64,000 bases of DNA from Pseudomonas cichorii (GCF_015471405.1 NZ_BLVZ01000003.1:372001-436000); one strand, 5' to 3'; positions 1-8,675 are shown, counted from the first letter of the stretch. Notes: a model not told the origin generated them from the letters alone. A program made the numbers and translations.

Positions 1-2
1 CG

Positions 3-3000
3 GACACTTCCAAGTGGTCCCCCCTTCCCGATACAGGCGACAAAAAATTCAGCAGCCTTTCAACGGAAGGTGACGGCAAGCTCTATGCCCGTAGCGGCGA
101 CTCGCTGATCAATCTGTCCAGCGATAAAAAACCCGAAATCCAACTCAAGGATCTGGCGGCACATTCGGTTGCCTCCGACGGAACCGTGGCCATGCTGGCG
201 GGCAAGGACACCCAGACCCTGCAGTTGGGCAAGATGGGGGAAGTGCCAGAGCTGCATATCACCCTCAACCTCAACGATGGCAAGTCCGAAGCCAGCAGCA
301 TCGGCCTGACCAAGGATCGCCTGTTCGTCGCCGATACCGAAGGCAAGCTGTACAGCGCCTCGCGCAACGAGCTTAAAAGCGATGATGGCGTCCTGAAACT
401 CATGCCGGAGAAAAACTACCAGCCAGAAGATGGCAAGCTGGGAGCGCGTCATCAGGTCACCGGTTTCATGAGTGGTGATGACGGGCAGATGCATGCCTTG
501 GTCAAGGACGGTGCCGGCCAGGTCCACTCCCATACCCTGGATGAAAAGACCTCCAGCCTCCAGAGCGGCTGGAACCTCTCGGACGTGAAGGTTCTGGAAA
601 ATACCCAGGGCCTGCCTGTAAAGAGCGAGCCGACTTCGGAAAACATCTACGACCTGCACAGGAACGGTCGCGTAGGCCTGGTGGATGGCAGTATCCAGGC
701 ATGGGATACGACCACTCAGGCCTGGAAAGACACCGGCGTCAAAGATATCGATGCGCTGAAACGCGGCATCGACGGCAATGCCTATGTGCTCAAGGACGGC
801 AAGGTTCACGAGCTGAAAGTGACTCCCGACTACGGCAAGAGCACCTTCAACGACACCCACAACCTGAAAGATACGCCACGCTCTACCAAGGTCGAACTGG
901 GCGATGCCATCGCGGGCCTGGAGGACCGCGTGATCAAAGACTTTGCCATGTACAACGACAAACAGTTCGTGGCCCTTGATGACAAAGGCCGCATGACCGC
1001 CCACCACAAGGAAGGCGATCCAACTGAAATGACCCGCCATGGCCTGGAAGGCACTGTTGCCTACCTGACCCTGGACGCCAATGGCGTGCATGCTGCAACC
1101 AGCAATGGCGATCTGTTCTTCATGCTCAACGAGGACTGGCAGAAAAAACCGACGGATACGCCATTGCAGTCCCAGCCTTCGACCTCCACAGCGGCTGAGG
1201 ACAAACCTTCAACATCCGCCGCAGCAGCGGACAAACCTTCAACCTCCACTGCAACAGCGGACAAACCTTCAAGCCCCAAGGCATCGGAGTCCAAAACAGA
1301 CAGCGAGCCCAAATGGCAAAAAATCCCTCTCAGCTTCGGGAGTGAGATAGCCAGTATTCGTACAGAAGTGGATAACACGCTCAGCGTTTCGCTGAAAAAC
1401 GACCCCAATGGTAACGGCGCCTATCAGCTCAAGGACAAGAAATGGCAAACCATTGACCATCGTCCTGCCGATCAGAACGAACTGAACACGATATTCAATC
1501 GACTCGACAAAAGCATGGCAAGGGTGAGCATTCCCGGAGTCGGCACATTAAACTATACCTCCAACCTGCTGGGCCGCAGCGGTATAGAGCAAAGCAATAA
1601 ATCCAGCACGGTAGAGTTCACCAAGGCTTACGTTTTCAAGCCCGATCTGGAAATACGACCGGCCAAGAACGTAGTGAACTATTTCGACCACAAGATCAAT
1701 GGCCGGGTCGGTCTGGCAGACGTCTACAATGCCCAGTCCCCCTTGTTTCATGACTTGAAGGAAATCCGCCAGGCACCAGGCAAGGCCCCGGAAGCCGGCC
1801 ACGACCTGAAAACTCGCATCGCCAAACTGGATATCGGTGAAGAAGGCAAGGAGTTGACCAAAAGCCTGGAGTCTTTCCGCGAAGAGCTGGAAAACCACAG
1901 CCGCAAGGCGGTCATGACCCTGGGCGAAAAAGCAGGCCTGCTCAACCTTCATGGAGAGCCCACGGAAAAAGGGAAAAAAGCCGCGAGTAAACTGGAGTCT
2001 GCGCCTCCAAAACGTAATGAACCCAAGAATGACCTGATGGCACTGACTCAGGGTGCTCTGGACAAAGTCTCTCCGTCCTCGGATAACCCGACCGGCGCAT
2101 TGCTCAAGTCCCTGCAGGGCATGGGCCTGAAAATGAAGCATCTGGATGCCGATACCCCCGCGGGCAAGCGTCGCCATGGCCACGATGAACATGCCCTGAC
2201 CAAGGCACGCCTGGCTCTGGATATCAAGACCCTCAATGAGGTCGGACAGCTGCTGGACAAAGCTGAAAAACTCCCTGATGGCCCCGACAAGAATGCCCAG
2301 ATAAAGGCCATCAAGCACGAATTGACCCATCTGCGCGACAAGACCTATGGCGAAAATCCGATCAAGCACGTTTCGGACATGGGTTTTACCGAGCACTATC
2401 AGTTGGAAAAGTCCTACGACGGAATCAAGGCTTTCCTGAACGGTTTCCACAAGCCGGATCACGCCACCAGCCTCAACATGCGCGTCGCCACCGGCAGCAA
2501 GGATCAGGCCGAGCTGGCTGAAAAATTCAAGAACTCGCTTAAGCAGCTGGAATTTCCGGACGACGAAATCAGCCTTTCACGCAGCTACGGCATGACCTTG
2601 AGCACGCCCTTCATTGGTATAGCCAAACACGTGACAGGCCCCTTCCCCAGCGGGCAGTACACCAACACCCGCAATTACGCCTTTGCGGCCGAGCGCGGCG
2701 AAAAGGGCGTGGAAGTCTATCTGCTTCGTGAACGTGCCAACCTGCTCAGCGGTACCGTGGGAGCCGGCAAGGATGTCCTGCCGGACATTACGAGCGCCGG
2801 TGAATACGCAAAACTGACCACCCTGGATCTGGGCAATGAAAAACGTGGCGCACTGGCCTTTCGCGTAGGAGGCGATATAACGCTTGCGGGTACCCACACC
2901 CAACGTACCGGTGTGGCATTTACAGTGCCGGATGAAAAGATCGATCAGTTCGTCGACAACCTCTTCACAGGCAAGCTGACAGCACTGGATGTTCTCAAGG

Positions 3001-4265
3001 AAGGCGCAAACCACAAGGCCCACGAAATGAAGCGGGTCAATGTCGACTTGACTGCGGGGGCCAACACCGAGTTCCGCGTACAACTGGGCATCTCGGATCA
3101 TGACAGCAAGCCATTGACAGCCTCTGCACGCTTCGGTGTCGGTTTCACCGCCAACGTCAATCTTGCCAACTTCACCTGGCAAAAACTGAGTCAGGAAAAC
3201 GATACCAGTCGCATGGATGAAAAATCCCAGAACAGGCCTCGTCTGCTCAACAACTTCAATGCCGGATTTTTCGCCCGCGCTCAGGTTGTCGGCGGCCATA
3301 CCAATCCAACCCCGAGCTCGGCCCCCGGCTCTCAGGCAATCACGAGCACCAACGGCATCACTGGAACCGCCTCCATTGACGACAAGACAACCAAGCGGAT
3401 CAAGTTCCAGTTCAAGGAGGCGGCACCGCTGACCACCGCCAATGTGACCAAACTCGCAACGTCGTTGGGCGATGCGTTCAAGGACAAGGCTTCGAAGGCC
3501 GAACTGACTCGACTGGCCGACCATAAACAACCGGAATACAAGGACGCCAGTGCCAAGGAGAAAATCCAGATTCATCTGAAGGGGCTCAATGACTTCTTTG
3601 CCAGCAAGACGCCGGAAAACGATGATCAATACGCAGCATTGCGTTCTCTGAAACGTTCCACGGCCCAGCAGGAAGCCTCGGTCAACAAGCACAGCGTGCT
3701 GGACAATGGTCGCTTTGAAAGTAACTACACCAACCTGGCGCGCCTGGACTCGCAGAACCTTACTTCCAAGATCATGAGTGTGATTTACGGCAATCATCAG
3801 ACCAGCAACGCGGAGAACATCGCCAAGCTGATCGATCAGGACCCGGCACTCAAGTCGATACTCAAAGAGTTTCAAAGCCAGCCTGGCACCCTGGCACGGG
3901 TTCGCCTGGAGCCCAAGGACCATGTCTTCGACAGGGTCGATGCCGGCAGCCGGGATGGCACTCTCACGCAAAAAGAAATGTTCGAACTGCTCAGCAACCG
4001 CGACAACATGCGGGTCCTGGCTATTTCGATCTTCAAGAGCGCAGCACAGACCGAAGGTTTCACCACTCCCACGCCATTGGTCAGTGCCAATAGCTCAGCC
4101 TCAATGGCCGTGAACAAGACCCTGGCCAAGGTGAACTTCACCTACGGCGAGGATCAGGACAAACCCAAGGCGTACTTCGTGAACGGTGAGATTTCCCGAG
4201 CATCGGACACACAGAAAACCGTAATGCAAGACCTGCAGAAAAGCGGACTGGAACTCAAGAGCTAA
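3..4265 (+). CDS. avrE: AvrE-family type III effector, 5' end outside window
   Basis: This is the C-terminal ~1420 residues of a giant AvrE/DspE/WtsE-type effector. The frame is open to the left edge, so the start and promoter lie outside. Family members are roughly 1,800 residues and enter plant cells through the Hrp secretion system, where they cause water soaking; recent work describes them as solute/water channels in the plant membrane. Visible here are a repetitive beta-rich N-terminal part (propeller-like KDGKV, DDKGR units), a low-complexity Ser/Thr/Ala/Pro linker at bases 1179-1268, a long helical middle, and a beta-strand-rich C-terminal third. The protein ends in LQKSGLELKS, which fits the C-terminal LKKxGxE-like motif known for the family. 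Its DspF-type chaperone gene (7511-7909) and hrpW lie close by on the opposite strand. Family assignment rests on composition, length, ending and context. Confidence 0.93.
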   Translation, partial: DTSKWSPLPDTGDKKFSSLSTEGDGKLYARSGDSLINLSSDKKPEIQLKDLAAHSVASDGTVAMLAGKDTQTLQLGKMGEVPELHITLNLNDGKSEASSIGLTKDRLFVADTEGKLYSASRNELKSDDGVLKLMPEKNYQPEDGKLGARHQVTGFMSGDDGQMHALVKDGAGQVHSHTLDEKTSSLQSGWNLSDVKVLENTQGLPVKSEPTSENIYDLHRNGRVGLVDGSIQAWDTTTQAWKDTGVKDIDALKRGIDGNAYVLKDGKVHELKVTPDYGKSTFNDTHNLKDTPRSTKVELGDAIAGLEDRVIKDFAMYNDKQFVALDDKGRMTAHHKEGDPTEMTRHGLEGTVAYLTLDANGVHAATSNGDLFFMLNEDWQKKPTDTPLQSQPSTSTAAEDKPSTSAAAADKPSTSTATADKPSSPKASESKTDSEPKWQKIPLSFGSEIASIRTEVDNTLSVSLKNDPNGNGAYQLKDKKWQTIDHRPADQNELNTIFNRLDKSMARVSIPGVGTLNYTSNLLGRSGIEQSNKSSTVEFTKAYVFKPDLEIRPAKNVVNYFDHKINGRVGLADVYNAQSPLFHDLKEIRQAPGKAPEAGHDLKTRIAKLDIGEEGKELTKSLESFREELENHSRKAVMTLGEKAGLLNLHGEPTEKGKKAASKLESAPPKRNEPKNDLMALTQGALDKVSPSSDNPTGALLKSLQGMGLKMKHLDADTPAGKRRHGHDEHALTKARLALDIKTLNEVGQLLDKAEKLPDGPDKNAQIKAIKHELTHLRDKTYGENPIKHVSDMGFTEHYQLEKSYDGIKAFLNGFHKPDHATSLNMRVATGSKDQAELAEKFKNSLKQLEFPDDEISLSRSYGMTLSTPFIGIAKHVTGPFPSGQYTNTRNYAFAAERGEKGVEVYLLRERANLLSGTVGAGKDVLPDITSAGEYAKLTTLDLGNEKRGALAFRVGGDITLAGTHTQRTGVAFTVPDEKIDQFVDNLFTGKLTALDVLKEGANHKAHEMKRVNVDLTAGANTEFRVQLGISDHDSKPLTASARFGVGFTANVNLANFTWQKLSQENDTSRMDEKSQNRPRLLNNFNAGFFARAQVVGGHTNPTPSSAPGSQAITSTNGITGTASIDDKTTKRIKFQFKEAAPLTTANVTKLATSLGDAFKDKASKAELTRLADHKQPEYKDASAKEKIQIHLKGLNDFFASKTPENDDQYAALRSLKRSTAQQEASVNKHSVLDNGRFESNYTNLARLDSQNLTSKIMSVIYGNHQTSNAENIAKLIDQDPALKSILKEFQSQPGTLARVRLEPKDHVFDRVDAGSRDGTLTQKEMFELLSNRDNMRVLAISIFKSAAQTEGFTTPTPLVSANSSASMAVNKTLAKVNFTYGEDQDKPKAYFVNGEISRASDTQKTVMQDLQKSGLELKS
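1179..1268 (+). repeat. Three 30-bp tandem repeats inside avrE
   Basis: Three consecutive 30-bp units encode the decapeptides STSTAAEDKP, STSAAAADKP and STSTATADKP, followed by a decayed fourth unit. They form a flexible low-complexity linker within AvrE. The repeat number could vary between strains by slippage without changing the frame. Confidence 0.85.
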
Positions 4266-4300
4266 GCCGCTCCCGTTCTTTGTTCACTGACGTAAAAAAC

Positions 4301-4336
4301 AGGCTCGCGGCGCAAACAGAATTGCGCCGCGAGCCT
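4301..4336 (+). terminator. Perfect 15-bp hairpin after avrE
   Basis: Bases 4301-4315 and 4322-4336 are perfect inverted repeats separated by ACAGAA. The stem is very GC-rich and lies 35 bases after the avrE stop. No U-run follows directly, so it could be a 3'-end stabilising hairpin or partial terminator between avrE and the next gene. Confidence 0.6.
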
Positions 4337-4375
4337 CACCTGTTCTGTGTTTTGACTGCTCAAAGGAACCTCAAG

Positions 4376-4984
4376 ATGACTACCGCTTTTTATGCTCTCG
4401 ACGATTTTCCGGAACTGGCCAACCTGGTCGCCAACTGCGCGGTGATCCAGGAAGAGCTCGCGACTCTGGATGCACCTCTGCTCGATATCGACCGTACCAA
4501 CAAGCAGCATCAGCAAGTACACGAAGAACTGAGCGAACACCTGCAACAGGGTGGCGATTACGGCTGGCTCAAGGGCTGGGGTGCCGAAGGAGGCAACCGT
4601 GACTGGACGCAATATGCGCTGCTGTTCAGAGACACGCCTATCGGCCCGGCCCAGGCGACCATGCCCCGCACTCTGGAGTTGTTCAAGCCGCTCAAGGGCA
4701 TAAAAGTCGTGGCCCTGGCCCGTATGGCGCCTCACAGTTTTCTGAGCTTGCACCGTCACCCGGAACTGACGGATGAAGGCCTGTTGCAGATGCACATCAC
4801 CCTCAGCGCCGCCAATGAAGCCAACTACTCCTACCTGAACGTGGCGGGCGAGTTCTATCACCAGAAACCGGGCACAGGCGCGATTTTCGATGGCTCGCTG
4901 GATCATTTCGCCGTCAACGCCACCCCGGTTCCACGGACCATCATTTACATGGAGTTCGAGAAAGAGAAGTTCATGAAGCATTGA
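4376..4984 (+). CDS. Aspartyl/asparaginyl beta-hydroxylase-like protein
   Basis: A 202-residue protein. The C-terminal half has the cupin signature of the aspartyl/asparaginyl beta-hydroxylase family (Fe(II)/2-oxoglutarate dioxygenases): HRHPE around residues 126-130, a mid-domain QMHITL with His140, FDGSLDHFAVN with His177, then Arg187, a plausible 2-oxoglutarate ligand. The N-terminal ~90 residues are specific to this protein. The ATG at 4376 has AAAGGA 10 bases upstream; an earlier in-frame ATG at 4280 would run through the hairpin after avrE and is less likely. It lies between avrE and a strong terminator and has no hrp box of its own, so it may be read from avrE or be separate. Substrate is unknown. 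It is not one of the usual conserved-effector-locus genes I know. Confidence 0.68.
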   Translation: MTTAFYALDDFPELANLVANCAVIQEELATLDAPLLDIDRTNKQHQQVHEELSEHLQQGGDYGWLKGWGAEGGNRDWTQYALLFRDTPIGPAQATMPRTLELFKPLKGIKVVALARMAPHSFLSLHRHPELTDEGLLQMHITLSAANEANYSYLNVAGEFYHQKPGTGAIFDGSLDHFAVNATPVPRTIIYMEFEKEKFMKH

Positions 4985-5006
4985 TTGAAGTAAACGCTTT
5001 ACCCGT

Positions 5007-5041
5007 CCCACAGAGCGTGAGTAACGCCTGTGGGATTTTTT
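5007..5041 (+). terminator. Rho-independent terminator after the beta-hydroxylase-like gene
   Basis: CCCACAG (5007-5013) pairs with CTGTGGG (5028-5034), with an inner GCGT/ACGC pairing, followed by a run of six T. It ends the plus-strand avrE-side transcription. Confidence 0.85.
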
Positions 5042-5116
5042 ATGCCTGTGTTTTGACCAGAATGAATTCGCGAGGTGGGGTTTCAAGCGACGTATATTTA
5101 TCGGATTTGATGGCCC

Positions 5117-5250
5117 TTCGCGAATGAATTCGCTCCTACACCGCCCCAAATTCACACACCACCGTAGGAGCGAATTTATTCGCGAGACGTCATTGAGAAC
5201 GATAGATTTTCTTCAGCTTCACAGTCCTCTCGCGAATCAATTCGCTCCGG
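5117..5250. repeat. Cluster of three REP elements
   Basis: Three copies of a ~22-bp palindromic unit (core GAGCGAATT-n-ATTCGCGA) lie at 5117-5139, 5164-5186 and 5229-5250 in alternating orientation. A partial copy sits at 5071-5085. The same family occurs at 27548-27617. Such REPs are common between genes in Pseudomonas. Here they fill the gap between the convergent effector units. Confidence 0.8.
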
Positions 5251-5286
5251 GGTAGTGCCAGTCAGCAAATGCAAACAGCGCCCATA

Positions 5287-5312
5287 AAAAAACGGGCTCT
5301 TCAAGAGCCCGT
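5287..5312 (-). terminator. Terminator of the hrpW unit
   Basis: AACGGGCTCT (5291-5300) and AGAGCCCGTT form a stem. Read on the minus strand it is followed by seven T, so it terminates the hrpW/small-gene transcript. In the plus direction the T-run is weaker. Confidence 0.85.
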
Positions 5313-5335
5313 TTTGTTTCCCGCCTTACGTACTG

Positions 5336-5665
5336 TCAGTGCACGACCGGCTTGGCACCCGCAGCTTCCAGCAAGCGATCAGCCAACAACCGCACGATCC
5401 AGAAGGCTGTCAGCGAAGCATCGCCACGTAGCTCGTCAGCACCTGCATCACGCTTGAAGTCCGACTCCAGGCTGTCAATGTAATTGTTCAGGCTGAACTG
5501 ACCATTGACCCGGTTACCCGGCTTGTCGAGAGTCGCCTGCAAACGCTCGTTGACCAGAGCGATTGCATTTTCAAACGCCTGACGCTGATCTGGAGTCAGG
5601 TAACCGCCCTTGCGTACCAATGACGACCAGGAGACTTCTTCAGGCTTTTGTTGCGTGGCTGTCAT
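5336..5665 (-). CDS. Small unknown protein translationally coupled to hrpW
   Basis: A 109-residue protein I do not recognise. Its ATG is one base past the hrpW stop, and the Shine-Dalgarno AAGGAGGT lies inside the last hrpW codons, so the two are coupled. It is mainly helical and has no signal peptide or membrane segment. Residues ~20-43 (GGYLTPDQRQAF then NAIALVNERL) align without gaps to a segment of HrpZ (NVMSKAEGEQF then QKAINMIKGEI) and, with one gap, to the earlier HrpZ copy (KYLNSKEKDAF). This suggests a harpin-like helical module; the similarity is short and seen by eye. It could be a secreted harpin-type helper, a chaperone or a secreted partner of HrpW. It is presumably expressed from the hrp box before hrpW. 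Confidence 0.75.
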   Translation of the reverse strand: MTATQQKPEEVSWSSLVRKGGYLTPDQRQAFENAIALVNERLQATLDKPGNRVNGQFSLNNYIDSLESDFKRDAGADELRGDASLTAFWIVRLLADRLLEAAGAKPVVH

Positions 5666-5666
5666 A

Positions 5667-7364
5667 TCAGACCTCCTTGTGGTTGGTAGAGCCCGGCAGC
5701 TTGTCGTAAGGGTGCTCTACGTTCTTCAGGTTGATGCCGCTGGTGGTCAGGTTCAGGCCTTCACTGTCGCTCTTCACGAAGGAGAACTTGCCGTTTTCAG
5801 CGTCGACGTTCTTCAGGTCCAGGTTCCAGTTGCCTTGCTGCCCACCGTTGGTGCGCATGAAAGTACCGAAGTCCTTGGCCTTGAAGTTATCCACGGTCAC
5901 GTTAGCGTCGGCATTGAGCTGGAAGATCTTGTCATTGGCGCCTTGGGCACTGCTGTTGGTGATGTTCAGGTTGGTGACTTTGGCACCGCCCTCACCCTTC
6001 ACGGTCAGCGCGTCTTCACCGACGTTGGTCCAGTGAACGTTATCGACGTTTACAGCCTTCTCGTTGCCGGCACGAACATGCACGCCATCAGCGGCGTTGT
6101 CACCGAAGGTCACGTTTTTCAAGGTGGCGCCTTCAGCCAGTTCAAACATTGGCTTCTGTCCTTCGCCCTGTCCGCCATCACCCAGGCTAGGGCCGGCAGT
6201 GAAGGTCTTGCCCTGGCCATCGAACACTTCGCCCGGACCTACCTTGATCGTTTCATTGACTACGGTCGGGCTGCCCGAAGCAGTCGGGAAGGACACTGGA
6301 GTCGATGAACCAGCAGCGCCAGTGCCTGCAGGGCTACCTGTGCCAGGAGTCGGGGTCGGAGTCGTGCCACCGATGGATGGAGTGCTACCACCACCGCCGC
6401 CACCAACAGACGGAGTACCGCCGCCACCACCGCCACCAACAGATGGAGCTGGAGCACCACCGCCACCGCCACCAACAGACGGAGCTGGAGAACCACCGCC
6501 ACCGCCGCCAGCAACAGCCGGAGCACCACCGCCACCGCCACCGCCACCGCCAACAGACGGAGCAGGAGAACCACCGCCGCCACCGCCGCCACCACCGGTC
6601 CCCTTGCTGGAGGAGTCAGACGGCTGGTTGAAGGTTTCCGGGTGGCTGTCCATGAACTGAGCGATCATTTCCAGCAGTTCCTTGAGCTTGCCATCCTGAG
6701 AAACCTGGCCGCCGCCATCGGATGTTGGCTGGATGGAGTTATCCAGAGAACCGCCACCCAGGCTTTTCATCAAGGTGTTGACCAGGTCTTCAACGCTGCC
6801 GGAGCCACCACCTGCGCCCTGAGCCCCACCCAGGCCCTGGTTTGAGCCCAGACCTTCAAGGCCTTTGGTGCCGCCACCGCCAGTGCCGCCTGCACCGCTT
6901 ACCGGCGAACCGGAACCGGAACCGGAACCCGACCCATTACCGCCGCCTTCACCAGTGCCCGACGAAGAGTCGGAGCCGCCAAGAATTTTTTCGAACAGGG
7001 CCATCAGAACCTGAGTCAGCAGCTCCTTGGACGATTCGTCACCAGTGCCGTTAGCACCCTTGGAACTGCCATCCTTCTGCTCGCCGCCCTGCAGGGACTG
7101 CAGCAAGGAGTCGATGTCGCTCTGGCCCGACTTGCCAGCCTGGCCCGCACCGGAACCCGAACCTGCGCCGGCACCAGCACCACCGGAGCCAGAACCGGAA
7201 CCGAGCAACATTTCAGCCAGCATGCCGGCCAGTTGCTCCAGAGGGGATTGTCCGCCCTGCCCCGTGGCAGCGCCCGCTGCTGCGCCCCCCAGACCACCGG
7301 ATAAGCCCGAAAGACCGGAAAGACCGTTTTGGGAAAAACCCGAAATACCCGCGATATCAGACAT
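5667..7364 (-). CDS. hrpW: HrpW, harpin with pectate-lyase-like domain
   Basis: A 565-residue two-domain harpin secreted by the Hrp system. The first ~240 residues are Gly/Ser-rich, with helical harpin segments (for example a [10 protein letters not shown] stretch and [13 protein letters not shown], a motif shared with HrpZ). Then comes a ~90-residue linker of Gly runs broken by PAPSV/PSV/PSI units. The last ~200 residues are a class III pectate lyase-like beta-helix ([47 protein letters not shown]). HrpW proteins are thought to bind or act on pectate in the wall and help translocation. It follows a hrp box at 7472-7499 and is coupled to a small gene downstream. The ATG at 7364 is followed by the usual [14 protein letters not shown] harpin start. 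Confidence 0.95.
   Translation of the reverse strand: MSDIAGISGFSQNGLSGLSGLSGGLGGAAAGAATGQGGQSPLEQLAGMLAEMLLGSGSGSGGAGAGAGSGSGAGQAGKSGQSDIDSLLQSLQGGEQKDGSSKGANGTGDESSKELLTQVLMALFEKILGGSDSSSGTGEGGGNGSGSGSGSGSPVSGAGGTGGGGTKGLEGLGSNQGLGGAQGAGGGSGSVEDLVNTLMKSLGGGSLDNSIQPTSDGGGQVSQDGKLKELLEMIAQFMDSHPETFNQPSDSSSKGTGGGGGGGGGSPAPSVGGGGGGGGGAPAVAGGGGGGSPAPSVGGGGGGAPAPSVGGGGGGGTPSVGGGGGGSTPSIGGTTPTPTPGTGSPAGTGAAGSSTPVSFPTASGSPTVVNETIKVGPGEVFDGQGKTFTAGPSLGDGGQGEGQKPMFELAEGATLKNVTFGDNAADGVHVRAGNEKAVNVDNVHWTNVGEDALTVKGEGGAKVTNLNITNSSAQGANDKIFQLNADANVTVDNFKAKDFGTFMRTNGGQQGNWNLDLKNVDAENGKFSFVKSDSEGLNLTTSGINLKNVEHPYDKLPGSTNHKEV
6370..6600 (-). repeat. Gly-run/PAPSV repeat tract inside hrpW
   Basis: Imperfect repeats of GGN codons interrupted by codons for (S/A)PAPSV or (T)PSV encode the linker between the harpin and beta-helix domains. 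The nearly pure CCN/CCG triplet tract on the plus strand makes length variation by slippage likely. Confidence 0.85.
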
Positions 7365-7471
7365 TTTCTACCTCGCTCCATCGTTGAGAGTGTCCGGAGT
7401 ACGGCAATCAATGCCGCCTTGACCGGGAGTGGTGCCATCGAGAAGTCCGGCTTCGTAGTGGCACTCACCGT

Positions 7472-7499
7472 TGTGTGGCAACAGCCGACAGGCGGTTCC
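7472..7499 (-). promoter_or_regulatory. hrp box upstream of hrpW
   Basis: On the minus strand GGAACC (7499-7494), a 15-base spacer and CCACACA (7478-7472) match the HrpL sigma factor consensus GGAACC-N15/16-CCACNNA. It lies about 110 bases before hrpW and overlaps the 3' side of the shcE gene region. Confidence 0.88.
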
Positions 7500-7510
7500 C
7501 TGGCAAATGC

Positions 7511-7909
7511 TTAATTCAGCAATGGCTGCACGGTGGTTCGGGTGTGCTGGACTTGCGTGATGAACCCATTGACCAGGTCGCAGAACTGAACTTCGTCAAG
7601 GCGAGCCAATTCACGCTGGGTACACAGACGCAGCTCTTGCTGATCAAGGGCCAGCCAGCAGCCACGCAGACTTGCAACATCAAAATTGATGTTGAGCAGA
7701 CGCTGCATGTTTTCCTGGCTTTTGCGCACTTGGCCCAGACTGCAATGAATAACCACATTGTCACTGAGCCTGGGCACTTCGATAACGGCGGCTTGACGGT
7801 TCTGGCTGTCATACAACGCACAGACACCATTTTGGAGGGTTAAAGATGTACCGAGTGTTTCACTAAGACGAGCAATAAAACGTTGCGCGTCGCGTTGAGA
7901 GTTCGCCAT
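7511..7909 (-). CDS. shcE: ShcE, DspF-type chaperone of AvrE
   Basis: A 132-residue class I (CesT-fold) secretion chaperone. The pattern GVCALYD, AAVIEVP, LLNINFDVASLRGCWLALD, LRLCTQ, LDEVQF and NGFI follows Erwinia DspF closely (from memory). It should hold the N-terminal region of AvrE before export. The ATG at 7909 has GAGGAAAA seven bases upstream; a TTG ten codons earlier has no ribosome binding site. It has its own hrp box at 7960-7988. Unlike in tomato strain DC3000, where as I recall shcE lies beside avrE, here hrpW, its partner gene and the hydroxylase gene separate chaperone and effector, on opposite strands. Confidence 0.88.
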   Translation of the reverse strand: MANSQRDAQRFIARLSETLGTSLTLQNGVCALYDSQNRQAAVIEVPRLSDNVVIHCSLGQVRKSQENMQRLLNINFDVASLRGCWLALDQQELRLCTQRELARLDEVQFCDLVNGFITQVQHTRTTVQPLLN

Positions 7910-7959
7910 TGAATTTTCCTCAAGTTTGTCGTTGCTCAAAATGGATCCATAGCGACAAC

Positions 7960-7988
7960 TGAGTGGAAAATTAATGGCGAGCGGTTCC
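7960..7988 (-). promoter_or_regulatory. hrp box upstream of shcE
   Basis: Minus-strand GGAACC (7988-7983), 16-base spacer, CCACTCA (7966-7960) fits the HrpL promoter consensus. The shcE ATG is about 50 bases downstream. Confidence 0.88.
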
Positions 7989-8010
7989 GGCTGGAATAAA
8001 TATTCTGAAT

Positions 8011-8364
8011 CTAGTGTTTAAAACCGGTCAATGTGAGGAACTCACTGAGCAGGCTTTGCAAGCTCTCTGAGCGACGATAATCAAGATCCAGTTCGTGCCA
8101 GACGACGAACCGCTGCTGATTGTCCAGACAGATATAGTAACCGTCATAGGACTCAACGTTCTCGAAGCGGCGCTTCAGCGTATCGGAGAACAGATTGGGC
8201 CGCTGGGCCTGGCGCTCTATCATCAGCGCCAGCCCCCAGCCCACGCTGTCTCTGCGATACACGAAATCGATGCCGGGCGCCCACTCCCACGTACTCGGCT
8301 GCTGCTCGCCGATGCTGACGAAGAAATCTCGCTGGTCGGTACTACGCAGAATCGTTTCAGTCAT
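8011..8364 (-). CDS. hrpV: HrpV, negative regulator of the hrp regulon
   Basis: A 117-residue cytoplasmic protein with the size, position and composition of HrpV. In P. syringae HrpV binds the activator HrpS and blocks it; HrpG relieves this by binding HrpV, linking secretion state to hrpL expression. It is the last gene of the hrpA-hrpV operon. Its ATG overlaps the end of hrpT (ATGACTGA), so the two are coupled. Motifs are weak (WEWAPGIDFVYRR, GYYICLDNQQRFVVWHELDLDYRR), so the name relies on gene order plus overall resemblance. Confidence 0.88.
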   Translation of the reverse strand: MTETILRSTDQRDFFVSIGEQQPSTWEWAPGIDFVYRRDSVGWGLALMIERQAQRPNLFSDTLKRRFENVESYDGYYICLDNQQRFVVWHELDLDYRRSESLQSLLSEFLTLTGFKH

Positions 8365-8548
8365 TCAAATGTACCGTAGTGTATTCAGTCGCGTCGTTAC
8401 GCAGTTCAGGTGACCACCAAACTTTAAGGCTAGAACTATTGGCGCCAACTTGCTGGCATTCACTGGCAAAACAAGATGTTTCCATTGTCGCACAAGCACT
8501 CAACAATAGAGTGACAATAAACAAGGCACCGGCATGTACCAACTTCAT
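8357..8548 (-). CDS. hrpT: HrpT, small outer-membrane lipoprotein (pilotin-like)
   Basis: A 63-residue lipoprotein. A hydrophobic signal ends in the lipobox LLLSAC with Cys19 as the lipidation site. HrpT sits between hrcC and hrpV in all group I hrp clusters and is thought to assist HrcC secretin placement and to contribute to negative regulation. The ATG at 8548 has GGGAG nine bases upstream. The 127 bases between hrcC and hrpT hold no gene. Confidence 0.9.
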   Translation of the reverse strand: MKLVHAGALFIVTLLLSACATMETSCFASECQQVGANSSSLKVWWSPELRNDATEYTTVHLND

Positions 8549-8675
8549 TTCGGATTCTCCCTACAAACGGACTGTACTGAATTCGGCCCTGAAAAAGTAC
8601 TGTGTTAATGAGCGATGGCGCTATTAAAACAATAGATGTCACTGTGCCTGAAAACCTTTCTCCATCACATCTGTT

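Noticed and set aside
4364..4369. GGAACC before the hydroxylase-like gene, as a possible hrp box
   Set aside because: No CCAC at the required 15-16 base distance; it overlaps the ribosome binding site.
6370..6600. Regular repeats as a possible CRISPR array
   Set aside because: The repeats are codons for Gly runs and PSV units within hrpW; there are no unique spacers. No CRISPR array was seen elsewhere in the window.
7910..7939. Upstream TTG start for shcE
   Set aside because: No ribosome binding site before it, whereas GAGGAA lies correctly before the ATG at 7909.
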